NCBI RefSeq assembly: GCF_001591145.1 | Contig: NZ_BCUF01000040.1 | Coordinates: forward strand, 1 to 54,284 | From: Vibrio harveyi NBRC 15634 = ATCC 14126 = KCTC 12724 | GTDB lineage: Bacteria > Pseudomonadota > Gammaproteobacteria > Enterobacterales > Vibrionaceae | Direction of reading: 5' to 3' | Length of the DNA stretch: 54,284 bases | Shown: positions 1-7,647 of the stretch, in pieces | Layout of the letters: each line of letters opens with the position of its first letter | Numbering within the stretch: position 1 is the first letter of the stretch | The notes under the pieces: model-generated | The model's input: only the letters and a program-made list of their open reading frames with translations | The model's database searches: none | Told to the model about the DNA's origin: nothing | Position numbers and translations under genes: made by a program

Positions 1-80
1 CAATGACACGCTTCCAAAGGGCACTCTTTGCAAATAGTAAGGGTCTTGGTTTGTATACTTTGTTAGCGACTCCTGATTTA

Positions 81-165
81 GACCCACTAGACTTTTAAAT
101 CACCGCCGCGTTTACAAACCAAGTCATTCTCGCTGAACCTAGCATCTCGAGTTTACTTGGGTATA
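81..165 (-). repeat. Dispersed ~85-bp intergenic repeat, copy 1
   Basis: This segment matches, in reverse orientation, the element at 2351-2437 and, in the same orientation, the one at 8645-8727. Shared blocks include CACCGCCGCG, TACAAACCAAG, the GAACC(T/G)(A/G)GCATC core and a terminal CTTGGGTATA. One end reads ACCCACTAG and the other TTGGGTATA, so the ends form a short imperfect inverted repeat. It has no coding capacity. The pattern resembles a MITE or other non-autonomous repeat; I do not recognise a named family. Confidence 0.75.
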
Positions 166-230
166 CAGTTGGGTCTACACAGGAATCAAAAAGAATGAGG
201 TATCAAGAGTCGCCGTACTGATCAAAGAAA

Positions 231-250
231 CATCCCGAAGCAGTATAAAT
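231..250 (-). repeat. Possible degenerate fragment of the dispersed repeat
   Basis: CATCCCGAAG followed shortly by TATAAAT resembles the last ~25 bases of the copy at 8645-8727 (CATCCCGAAG then GGGTATAAAT). The rest of the element is missing. The match is short and could be chance. Confidence 0.3.
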
Positions 251-256
251 CTAGAG

Positions 257-282
257 CGGTGATCAACCACATGCAATCACCG
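257..282 (-). terminator. Weak inverted repeat downstream of the acyltransferase
   Basis: CGGTGAT (257-263) pairs with ATCACCG (276-282) around a 12-base loop. It lies 24 bases past the stop codon of the leftward acyltransferase gene. There is no U-run, so termination is uncertain. Confidence 0.3.
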
Positions 283-305
283 TTAAATCTAACATTTAAT
301 AGCGA

Positions 306-764
306 TTACGCTACGTAACCTACTACCTTAGCAGGGTTTCCCATTACTATAGCTTTTGAAGGAACGTCTTTTGTAACAACGGCACCAGCACCAACCATTG
401 AACGCTCTCCAATTGTAATCCCTGGTAAAATTGTTGCATTGGCTCCTATTGATGCTCCTCGTTGAACCAATGTCCTCATAAATTTCTCTGGATATACTTT
501 TGAACGTGGATATTTATCATTACTAAACACCACTGAAGGACCAATAAACGCCCCATCCTCAATAGTGATGCCATCCCAAACATAAACACCTGATTTTATC
601 GTTACGTCATCACCTATAACGACATCATTCTCGATTAAAGTATGAGCACATATGTTGCAGTTGGAGCCTATAACAGCATTCGCAAATATAATCGAAAACT
701 GCCAAACTCTCGTATCCTCTCCAATAGCATTGCTCTTAACATCGCTTAACTCATGTATAAACAT
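306..764 (-). CDS. Left-handed beta-helix sugar acyltransferase (WbpD/WlbB/FdtC-like)
   Basis: The 152-residue protein is built almost wholly of hexapeptide repeats ([IV]G-x4 turns such as IGSNCN, IGDDVT, IGANAT, IGERSM) and ends in the GNPAK motif common to these enzymes. Relatives N-acetylate an amino group on nucleotide-activated amino sugars used for O-antigen or capsule. The His in CAHTLIEND is at the place of the conserved His in WlbB/WbpD-type enzymes. The first ATG in frame (MFIHELSDV) fits the family start better than the GTG at 785. No other polysaccharide gene is adjacent, so the sugar substrate is unknown. The lone setting beside dispersed repeats suggests an acquired or left-over gene. 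Family assignment is firm; specificity is inference. Confidence 0.85.
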   Translation of the reverse strand: MFIHELSDVKSNAIGEDTRVWQFSIIFANAVIGSNCNICAHTLIENDVVIGDDVTIKSGVYVWDGITIEDGAFIGPSVVFSNDKYPRSKVYPEKFMRTLVQRGASIGANATILPGITIGERSMVGAGAVVTKDVPSKAIVMGNPAKVVGYVA

Positions 765-905
765 ATTCTGACCCAGTTGAAACACCAGTTAATTCTAGAC
801 CGTAATTCTTATTGATAAATTTCTCAGGTCGTTTTCTTTACGATTCTGCGCATGCCATCTAAAAACAAAATATGTTACAAATGAGTGCTGGCATTGTTGT
901 TTACG

Positions 906-1796
906 CTACTGCAGACGGTAACGAGATTTTGGAGAGCGGAGTCTACCGCCAGTTCGGTAGATCACCAAAGAGAATAAGATAAGCGCACAACCGACGAGTT
1001 TATTAGAGGTCAGCACTTCGCCGTACCAAATCACACTCAAGATCACTGTCCAGACAGGTTCAAGGATCATAATCAGTGCAGCGTTACCCGCTTGGACAAA
1101 CTTTTGTCCCATGGTTTGCATCACATAACGCAAGCTGGTTGCCAAAAGCGTACTCAGCGCAAACCAAATCCAAATAGACGTCGATACTTCAGTTGGCACC
1201 GTTTCCACCAAAGATGAAATCAACAAACCAATCAAACCCGTGACAAACAATTGGATGCACGTCAGTAACAACACAGGCAATTTTTGCGAATACTTGCTGT
1301 TTACGTTGAAGTGCAGAGCGAGCATCAAAGCAGCGCCTAAGAACCAAAGTTGACTGCTAGATTGTTGCCAACCACCAGCTAAAGACAAACACCCTAAGCC
1401 AAGAATCGCGATTGGTAGTGACACCCAAAAAATTCGTTGAGGTCTTTGACGAAACATAATCCACGCGACAATGGGTACGAACAGCATTGATAGGCTCATG
1501 ATGAATGCGCCCTCACCTAACGTATCACTAATTGAAATCGCGTAGATCCAACACATCAGCGCGCCTCCCAAAAGCACACCAACGCCTGCCGCGGCAAAAA
1601 TATCTTTCTTATTGGCAGCACGAAGCGGTTTGATACACAGAGGCAACAAACACAGTGAAGCGATAGTGAATCGCAGACCGATAAATCCGAATGGAGGGAG
1701 ACCTTGAATGGTTTCTTTAGAGAAGATCCACCCTAATGCCGCTATCATCGTAGTAGCGACGAGCACGAATGCAGCTTTGCGTTCTGAGTTAAACAT
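906..1796 (-). CDS. EamA/DMT-family inner-membrane transporter
   Basis: A 296-residue, very hydrophobic protein with about ten predicted membrane segments arranged as two EamA repeats. Each repeat opens with a short helix and carries the typical Glu/Pro-rich turn (LEPVWTVILSVIWYGE in the second half). DMT proteins export or import small metabolites such as amino acids; the substrate cannot be read from sequence. ATG at 1796 follows a GTGAG stretch. Unusually, a terminator-like hairpin with a T-run ends only about ten bases upstream of the start codon, on the same strand, which suggests conditional read-through from a leader. Confidence 0.88.
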   Translation of the reverse strand: MFNSERKAAFVLVATTMIAALGWIFSKETIQGLPPFGFIGLRFTIASLCLLPLCIKPLRAANKKDIFAAAGVGVLLGGALMCWIYAISISDTLGEGAFIMSLSMLFVPIVAWIMFRQRPQRIFWVSLPIAILGLGCLSLAGGWQQSSSQLWFLGAALMLALHFNVNSKYSQKLPVLLLTCIQLFVTGLIGLLISSLVETVPTEVSTSIWIWFALSTLLATSLRYVMQTMGQKFVQAGNAALIMILEPVWTVILSVIWYGEVLTSNKLVGCALILFSLVIYRTGGRLRSPKSRYRLQ

Positions 1797-1804
1797 AATT
1801 ACTC

Positions 1805-1839
1805 ACAAAAAAGACCCTACGAAGGATTCGTTAGGGGTT
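1805..1839 (-). promoter_or_regulatory. Candidate transcription attenuator before the EamA gene
   Basis: On the minus strand ACCCCTAACGAA and TTCGTAGGGT form a ten-pair stem with two bulged bases and a TCC loop, followed by CTTTTTT. This is a terminator shape placed directly ahead of the ATG at 1796. A ten-codon ORF (MIYEPLTNPS, start at 1850) runs through the 5' arm and stops inside the 3' arm, so a leader-peptide mechanism is possible. The leader hypothesis is inference; the hairpin and T-run are seen. Confidence 0.45.
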
Positions 1840-2139
1840 CATATATCATTGATTTTAATGCGTGATTGCTAGTTATATTTACATCGCAAATGCTGGACTA
1901 AATGTGTACTTAGACTGAGGAGTGTTAACGTTTGCGAAGCGTTCACAGTATACATTGTGACTAATTCATCATCGAGAAAATTACTGTGAAACCCTGTCAT
2001 TATTTTGTTATTTGAAGCCATCAGAATAACAAGAATCCTTTAGGTAAAAACTCAAATACAGTACGGAATAACCTAAGTCTAAATTCGGGGCAAAATGTTA
2101 CAATAGCAACGAAACAAAACAGACGTCAGGAGGTGCTTT

Positions 2140-2310
2140 ATGAGACATTCAACCGTACTCTTTTTCATTCTGATCGCCTTGCTTATCATTGCTCCAATTG
2201 CGCTCGGCTCGCTGTTTAGTCTTATCTCCTCTTTTCGCGTGAGTACTATCGAAGCCGATCCAATATCCATCACACATATCTACGATATGATGATCTACCG
2301 CGGTCGATAA
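2140..2310 (+). CDS. Small single-pass membrane protein (56 aa), unknown function
   Basis: ATG at 2140 is preceded by a near-perfect ribosome binding site (AGGAGGT six bases upstream), the main reason to believe the gene. The product starts MRHSTV, then has a hydrophobic helix of about 25 residues (residues 6-32, rich in Leu, Ile and Phe with one Pro) and a short polar tail ending in YRGR. The opposite-strand reading frame over the same bases lacks such a signal. I do not recognise the family. A dispersed repeat follows within 45 bases. It could be a stress-type small membrane protein, but nothing in the sequence says so. Confidence 0.6.
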   Translation: MRHSTVLFFILIALLIIAPIALGSLFSLISSFRVSTIEADPISITHIYDMMIYRGR

Positions 2311-2350
2311 TGTGTTTTGAAAGATCTCCTATTCTCTAACCGCTCTTGCT

Positions 2351-2437
2351 TATACCCAAGTAGCCTCGAGATGCTAGGTTCAGCGAGAATAACTTAGTTT
2401 GTAGACGCGGCGGCGATCTAAAAGTCTAGTGGGTATA
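2351..2437 (+). repeat. Dispersed ~85-bp intergenic repeat, copy 2
   Basis: Starts TATACCCAAG and ends AGTGGGTATA, so both ends carry the TATACCCA terminal inverted repeat, here in its most complete form. The interior (CTCGAGATGCTAGG, TTCAGCGAGAAT, GACGCGGCGG) is the reverse complement of copy 1 with few changes. It is intergenic and non-coding. The outermost bases look like a short target duplication only by eye and were not tested. Confidence 0.8.
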
Positions 2438-2778
2438 AATCAGGGCGGTTTTCAATTTCCTTCACCTCTTAAAACAATACTGAGCCCACTCAAATCAAAC
2501 AAAACTCACCATTTTTCAAAAGGCAAAAGCTAAGCACCTCTTTTCACTTTAGTTTTATTGGTAATGATTTTGTCCAATCCATCGAGTTGGCGCGTATTAG
2601 TAATGAAAACCACAACTAAATCGGCTTGTACATAGCGATATCGCCAGTACCTGCTTACTCTTTAACCTACAACAATAAAAAACAAACCCGTTCATTCACC
2701 TCACGAATAAGAGCGAAGAACCTGTTTGTAAAACGCCCAAGTTAGTGAAAACGCATTCAAATTACTAGGGAATCAGTG
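2438..2778. other. Intergenic region upstream of the oxidase operon
   Basis: About 340 bases with no credible gene. It must hold the promoter of the rightward cytochrome operon. I looked for an FNR-type TTGAT-N4-ATCAA site and found none. ATTGG (2559-2563) and CCAAT (2575-2579) form a short dyad of unknown meaning. Confidence 0.4.
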
Positions 2779-3147
2779 ATGAGATTAAAGAACACACAAT
2801 GCATGAGCACAGTGCTGAAGACGGCTCTCGTCGTCACTATGTGCTTCTCTCCGATCACCTTCGCATCCGACACCAATACCGATGCTCAATTTGAGGTTGG
2901 TAAGGAAAAGGCGAAAGTATGTATGACGTGTCATGGTACCGACGGAATTTCTACTATCGACGCCTACCCGAATTTGCGCGGTCAGAAAAAGAGCTATCTA
3001 ATTTCGTCTTTGAAGGATTACAAAGCGCGTGAGCGCACAAGTGGTCTGGCGGTATTAATGCAGCAGCAAGCTGATGCACTTTCTGATCAAGATATCGAAG
3101 ACATCGCCCATTACTACTCACAGTTAGGTAACGAGCCGCAGCCTTAA
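2779..3147 (+). CDS. Small periplasmic monohaem cytochrome c
   Basis: About 122 residues: a signal peptide with hydrophobic core and cleavage near FAS-D, then a class I cytochrome c fold with one CMTCH haem motif and a distal Met in LAVLMQQQ. It resembles c553/c4-type single domains. ATG at 2779 is chosen over the GTG three bases earlier because of spacing to AGGG. It is the first gene of a four-gene operon, 15 bases ahead of the CcoN-like gene. It is therefore likely an electron shuttle or extra subunit feeding the oxidase. Confidence 0.85.
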   Translation: MRLKNTQCMSTVLKTALVVTMCFSPITFASDTNTDAQFEVGKEKAKVCMTCHGTDGISTIDAYPNLRGQKKSYLISSLKDYKARERTSGLAVLMQQQADALSDQDIEDIAHYYSQLGNEPQP

Positions 3148-3162
3148 ACGAGGAGCGTTCTT

Positions 3163-4572
3163 ATGGAACAAGCAGCAACTCAATACAACACTCAAGTTGT
3201 GAAGTATTTTGTGTTGGCATCGTTAGTGTGGGCTATTGCAGGGATGATCATCGGTGTCATTCTTGCCGCGCAGTTATATTGGCCCGTGCTCAACTTTGAT
3301 TCTCAATACTTCCAATTCGGTCGCCTGAGACCATTACATACTTCCGGCGTGATATACGGTTTTGTCGTCAACATTTTGATGGGTACTTCTCTTTACATCG
3401 CTCAACGCACCGGACGCTATAATCTCTTCAATCAAAGTTTATCTTGGATGGTTTTCTGGGGATGGCAATTGGTACTGTTCTTAGCACTCGTTACGTTACC
3501 GGCTGGCTACACGACATCTAAGGAGTATGCAGAATTAGAGTGGCCAATCGACGTACTGATCGTCTTGGTCTGGGTGCTCTACGCTGTGCTGTTTTTCGGC
3601 ACGATTGCGAAGCGGAAAGTTGACCATATCTTCGTTGCAAACTGGTTCTTCGCCGCCTTTATCATTGTTATTGCGATGATCTTCATCGTGAACAACCTTG
3701 CCATGCCCGTCTCTTTGATGAAGTCCTATTCTGTGTTTGCCGGAGCACAAGACGCTATCGTGCAATGGTGGTGGGGGCACAACGCGGTGGGCTTTTTGCT
3801 GACTGCCGGTGTGATTGGTATGAACTATTATTTCATACCTAAAGCCGCTGACCGCCCTATCTACTCTTACCGTTTGTCTGTGATCCACTTTTGGGGGTTG
3901 GTTGGTTTTTACACTTGGGCAGGTACTCATCATTTGGTTTATTCATCAGTACCGGTTTGGGTGCAAAACATTGGCATCATCATGTCTCTCATCCTTTGGC
4001 TTCCTTCTTGGGCAGGCGCTTTCAACAGTGCGATGACACTTCTACAAAACAAAGAGAAGCTCAAATCTGACTACATTTGCCTGTTCTTCTTCTCGGCAAT
4101 TCTTTACTACTGCTTGGCCACATTTGAAGGGCCTCTATTGGCGATTCGCTGGTTCAATATGCTAGCGCATAACACCGAATGGGTGATCGGGCACGTTCAC
4201 TCTGGCGCATTAGGTTGGGTGGGCATGTCCGGCATTGCGGTGTTCTATTACTTCATCCCGCGTCTGTGGAACAAAACCGAACTTTGGTCGCAGCGTTTGA
4301 TCAAGTGGCACTTCTGGCTCGCCCATGCTGGTGTCGCCATCTACGCTATCGCACTTTGGGTAGCAGGCATTGGCGAAGGCTACATGTGGCTAACCCAAAA
4401 CGAGAATGGCGAACTGGTTTACAGCTTTATTGAAGCCATGAACTTTAAAGCGCCATGGTTGTTCTTACGTTTCTTCGGTGGCGCACTCTTTGTACTTGGT
4501 TTGTTCCTGATGGCGTTTAACTTGTATAAGACCGTGCGTTCTCCATCCGTACTAGTGGCAAAGGAGGCATAA
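3163..4572 (+). CDS. ccoN: cbb3-type cytochrome c oxidase catalytic subunit I (CcoN-like)
   Basis: 469 residues, about twelve membrane helices, the normal CcoN size. The expected ligands are present: His in RPLHTSG (low-spin haem b), His in WWGHNAVG and the paired His in GTHHLVY (CuB), the Tyr of SYRLSVIHFW (the Tyr-His cross-link region of C-family oxidases), and both His of IGHVHSGALG (haem b3 and b). It should therefore reduce oxygen and conserve energy in the inner membrane. A good AGGAG-like site precedes ATG 3163. The CcoO gene starts two bases after its stop. No CcoQ gene lies in the operon. The partner CcoP is abnormal, so this is probably a specialised oxidase rather than the housekeeping cbb3 enzyme. 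Confidence 0.93.
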   Translation: MEQAATQYNTQVVKYFVLASLVWAIAGMIIGVILAAQLYWPVLNFDSQYFQFGRLRPLHTSGVIYGFVVNILMGTSLYIAQRTGRYNLFNQSLSWMVFWGWQLVLFLALVTLPAGYTTSKEYAELEWPIDVLIVLVWVLYAVLFFGTIAKRKVDHIFVANWFFAAFIIVIAMIFIVNNLAMPVSLMKSYSVFAGAQDAIVQWWWGHNAVGFLLTAGVIGMNYYFIPKAADRPIYSYRLSVIHFWGLVGFYTWAGTHHLVYSSVPVWVQNIGIIMSLILWLPSWAGAFNSAMTLLQNKEKLKSDYICLFFFSAILYYCLATFEGPLLAIRWFNMLAHNTEWVIGHVHSGALGWVGMSGIAVFYYFIPRLWNKTELWSQRLIKWHFWLAHAGVAIYAIALWVAGIGEGYMWLTQNENGELVYSFIEAMNFKAPWLFLRFFGGALFVLGLFLMAFNLYKTVRSPSVLVAKEA

Positions 4573-4573
4573 G

Positions 4574-5185
4574 ATGAGCAAAGACTTTACTCACTCAGTT
4601 ATCATCTTAATCATCACCACGGTGGTTGTAGCTTCTTTTTCACTCGCAGTTTGGGTTGTGCCGAATATTCTTCGCACGGATGACATCGCCAAAGGCAGTT
4701 TAGCTAAGCCCCTAACCGCAATTGAGCTTGCGGGTCGCGATATCTACATCAGCGAAGGTTGCCATGTGTGCCACACACAAATGGTTCGCCCATTGGAACC
4801 AGAAATCAAGCGCAATGGTCGCGCTAACCAAGAGTCTGATGATATTTACGAGTTCCCAAACTTGTGGGGGTCTAAACGTACTGGACCAGACTTAACCAAC
4901 CTAGGCCGGAAATATTCGGACCAATGGCATGTATTGCACCTTATCGATCCACGCCAAGTTGTACCAACATCCATCATGCCTGCTTACCCTTGGTTGTTTG
5001 AGCAAACTCTGTCTGGTAATGCCATTGGCAACAAGATGGAAACACTGCGTACGTTAGGCGTACCCTATACCGACCAAGAGATATCAGACGCACGTCTACA
5101 AATTCGAGGTAAAACCAAGGGTGAAGCTTTGATTCGTTACCTTCAAAGCCTTGGTCAAGACACAGCACAGGAGGTGGCACCATGA
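4574..5185 (+). CDS. ccoO: cbb3-type oxidase monohaem subunit II (CcoO-like)
   Basis: 203 residues with one N-terminal membrane anchor (residues 8-29) and a periplasmic monohaem domain. The haem motif is CHVCH within the typical SEGCHVCHTQMVRP context of CcoO, followed by the GPDLTNLG segment and a distal Met in PTSIMPAYPW. It carries electrons from CcoP-type haems to the CcoN core. Its stop overlaps the start of the next gene by ATGA, showing translational coupling. Length and motifs are normal for the family. Confidence 0.93.
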   Translation: MSKDFTHSVIILIITTVVVASFSLAVWVVPNILRTDDIAKGSLAKPLTAIELAGRDIYISEGCHVCHTQMVRPLEPEIKRNGRANQESDDIYEFPNLWGSKRTGPDLTNLGRKYSDQWHVLHLIDPRQVVPTSIMPAYPWLFEQTLSGNAIGNKMETLRTLGVPYTDQEISDARLQIRGKTKGEALIRYLQSLGQDTAQEVAP

Positions 5186-7338
5186 GCACATTCTGGAACT
5201 GGTGGGCAGTTGCCTGCACCATAATATTTTTTGCCCTTATGGTAAGTGTTATCGTCAAGTATTGGCGAAGCAACCACAAAGCAGATCAAGACCACACCAT
5301 TGCTTCTTTTGATGGTATAGATGAGAAAGATGCCCCACCACCTAAGCTGCTGTTTATAAGTTACGCTGTCGCGTTTTTACTCTCTGCAGGCTATTTAGTG
5401 TTGTATCCAGGGCTAGGTGAATGGAAAGGATTGGTGAATTATGACCAAGGAAATGACAAACTCAGCTCACCTTCGACCACACTCGATCAGCAGTTTAGCC
5501 AAGTAACAAACACCTCTTTGGCGGTACTTGCACAAAATACCGACATCGTACGCACTGGACGCATGCTGTTTCAGACCCATTGCGCCGCTTGTCATAGAGA
5601 TAACGCGCAAGGGCAAAAACACTTTCCTAACCTTATCGATAAAGAATGGATGTATGGTGGAGATGACGATGCCATTATTCACTCCATCGCAAAAGGGCGT
5701 AACGGTGCTATGCCGGGATGGGTAGAGGTAATGAGAAAAGACGAAGTAAATAAAGTCGCCTATTACCTCGCCTCTCTCAATCAACGCCACAGTGACGTGC
5801 CAGAGGTAAAAGTTGAACTTGGTAAACGTCTGTTTGTGGAATACTGCGCTTCATGCCATGGAGATGGCTCCATCGCAAACCAACAAACCGGTGTGCCTGA
5901 TTTGTCAGACAGCGTTTGGCTTCATGGCGGCAGCATCGAAGAGATTCAACACACCATCAATTACGGTTTGAATAATCTGATGCCAGCGTTTGAAAACCAG
6001 CTTTCCGAAAACGAGATCCTCGCCATTGGCGCTTACATCCATAAAGCAGGCGAAGAGGAAGAGCAAAAACTCTCAGCGCTTAATGCCGAGTCTGTCGAAC
6101 GTGGCGAGTACTTGGCACACGCCGGTGATTGTGTCGCTTGTCATAGTGCGGAAGGTGGCGAACCTTTTGCGGGCGGTCTGCCGTTTGTTACGCCTTTTGG
6201 TACCATCTACTCCACTAACATCACGCCTCATGCCAGTGAAGGTATTGGTGAGTATAACTATGATGACTTTCGTGATGCACTCGTAAAAGGTAAAGGCAAA
6301 CATGGTTATCTCTACCCTGCTATGCCTTACACCTCATATCAATATCTGACTGAACAAGATATGACGGATTTGTGGGAGTACATGCAGTCTATCCCTGCCG
6401 TGGCGCGTCGTAACGATGAAAACCACATGATGTTCCCATCGAACATTCGTCTTGGTCTCCTTGGTTGGAACATTGTCTTTATGGACACCGATCCTATCGA
6501 CTACAACCTACCTTCAGAGCTTGAGGGCGTGGTGGTGGACGTCGAGAAGTGGCAGAAAGGTAAATATTGGGTGGCAGGTTTAGGGCACTGTTCAGAGTGC
6601 CATACGCCGCGTAACATTGCTCAAGCGCTAATCCCTGAACGCATCTTCCAAGGCAACTTGATAGATGGTTGGAACGCACCTGACATTACGTCTACAGAGC
6701 TGTATGTGGGCGGTTGGGATGAGAAAACACTAACCGACTTCTTGCACACCGGTCACTCAGACAAAGGTACCGCTTTTGCCGGGATGGCTGACGTGGTCAA
6801 AAACAGCTTGAGTTTGATGACGCGCGAAGACATCGAGTCCATGTCCTATTACCTACTCAGCGGTGACGTAAACAACTTCATTGCTGCCGATGCGGTGCCT
6901 TTAGAGCCGAAAGGGTTCGATGAAGCTGCCTATCAAGATCCGATCTATGCTACTTACAAACAAACGTGTGGCGCGTGTCATGGGAACGATGGTAAAGGTC
7001 GAGACCCTATTGCACCAACGCTCTTGAACAATGGCATCATCATGCACAGTGACCCATTCAACACTATTGCGGTAACGGTGCGTGGCTTGCAGCCTACCTA
7101 TATTGATCCGGAGCGTAACTTCATGCCGATGGCAAGTTTTGAGGATATCCTCTCTGACGCACGTTTAGCCGAGCTCATTACCTTTGTACGTAGGCATCTA
7201 GGGGATCAACAGCAGGAAGTGACGGCGGCAGATGTGCGAGAAGTGAGAGAAACATTGGAAGCGGCTGGATATGCTGGCGGTCTGCACACCACCCCAGACA
7301 TGTACGACAGGCGCGACAACACTATCAACATTCGTTAG
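5182..7338 (+). CDS. ccoP: Five-haem CcoP / alcohol-dehydrogenase-type cytochrome fusion
   Basis: 718 residues, more than twice a normal CcoP (~300). Residues 1-300 are CcoP-like: two membrane helices (about 8-27 and 56-76), the FDGI and LYPGLGxWKG segments, and haem motifs CAACH (134) and CASCH (222). Residues 305-700 match the triheme cytochrome subunit of membrane alcohol, sorbitol and gluconate dehydrogenases: RGEYLAHAGDCVACH (317), GHCSECHTPRN (470) and CGACHGNDGKG (596). There is no stop or frame change at the junction, so this is a true fusion. Known family roles suggest electrons enter from a periplasmic dehydrogenase and pass straight to the oxidase. No dehydrogenase gene is adjacent, so the donor is unknown. 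Confidence 0.9.
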   Translation: MSTFWNWWAVACTIIFFALMVSVIVKYWRSNHKADQDHTIASFDGIDEKDAPPPKLLFISYAVAFLLSAGYLVLYPGLGEWKGLVNYDQGNDKLSSPSTTLDQQFSQVTNTSLAVLAQNTDIVRTGRMLFQTHCAACHRDNAQGQKHFPNLIDKEWMYGGDDDAIIHSIAKGRNGAMPGWVEVMRKDEVNKVAYYLASLNQRHSDVPEVKVELGKRLFVEYCASCHGDGSIANQQTGVPDLSDSVWLHGGSIEEIQHTINYGLNNLMPAFENQLSENEILAIGAYIHKAGEEEEQKLSALNAESVERGEYLAHAGDCVACHSAEGGEPFAGGLPFVTPFGTIYSTNITPHASEGIGEYNYDDFRDALVKGKGKHGYLYPAMPYTSYQYLTEQDMTDLWEYMQSIPAVARRNDENHMMFPSNIRLGLLGWNIVFMDTDPIDYNLPSELEGVVVDVEKWQKGKYWVAGLGHCSECHTPRNIAQALIPERIFQGNLIDGWNAPDITSTELYVGGWDEKTLTDFLHTGHSDKGTAFAGMADVVKNSLSLMTREDIESMSYYLLSGDVNNFIAADAVPLEPKGFDEAAYQDPIYATYKQTCGACHGNDGKGRDPIAPTLLNNGIIMHSDPFNTIAVTVRGLQPTYIDPERNFMPMASFEDILSDARLAELITFVRRHLGDQQQEVTAADVREVRETLEAAGYAGGLHTTPDMYDRRDNTINIR

Positions 7339-7388
7339 GGTCAGCAGACTTCAGGACCTGTTTTCCCTAGCTGACGGGAATAAAAAAA

Positions 7389-7413
7389 GCCAATCACAAT
7401 TGGGTGATTGGCT
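7389..7413. terminator. Bidirectional rho-independent terminator
   Basis: AGCCAATCAC and GTGATTGGCT form a perfect ten-base stem with a five-base loop (AATTG), flanked by an A-run on the left and ATATATTT on the right. It lies 50 bases after the oxidase operon. The A-run makes it stronger for leftward transcription. Confidence 0.8.
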
Positions 7414-7595
7414 ATATATTTCTGTGAACAATCTGGTTCACTAACAACGTCAGTTGGCTAGGTGACCCTCGGCTTAAAAGGGTCATATAAACTAAAGCAT
7501 TAGACATGCCAACTTTTCGATGCAGTAAAACCGATTGTTATTTAATCATTTGCAGTCAAATTGAACGAATAATCACATTAACCACTTTCCACTCA

Positions 7596-7629
7596 TTGCA
7601 TATTGCGAACAAGACCTTGCAATATGCAA
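7596..7629 (-). repeat. Perfect 11-bp inverted repeat downstream of the 7.6-kb gene
   Basis: TTGCATATTGC (7596-7606) and GCAATATGCAA (7619-7629) flank a 12-base loop. It sits 19 bases after the stop of the leftward membrane-protein gene. No U-run follows, so it may be an mRNA 3'-end stabiliser or a protein-binding dyad rather than an intrinsic terminator. A second, shorter dyad, TGACCCT/AGGGTCA, lies at 7463-7485. The rest of 7414-7647 holds nothing I can support. Confidence 0.5.
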
Positions 7630-7647
7630 ATGCAATCTTCAATTCAT

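Noticed and set aside
1..305. Integron attC site near the lone acyltransferase
   Set aside because: I looked for core-site pairs (RYYYAAC / GTTRRRY) with a foldable arm and found only short stems, so a superintegron cassette is not supported.
2079..2273. Leftward 64-codon frame over the small membrane protein
   Set aside because: The opposite strand has a strong ribosome site and a plausible membrane protein; this frame has neither.
2438..2778. FNR or ArcA site for the oxidase operon
   Set aside because: No TTGAT-N4-ATCAA or good variant could be found by eye.
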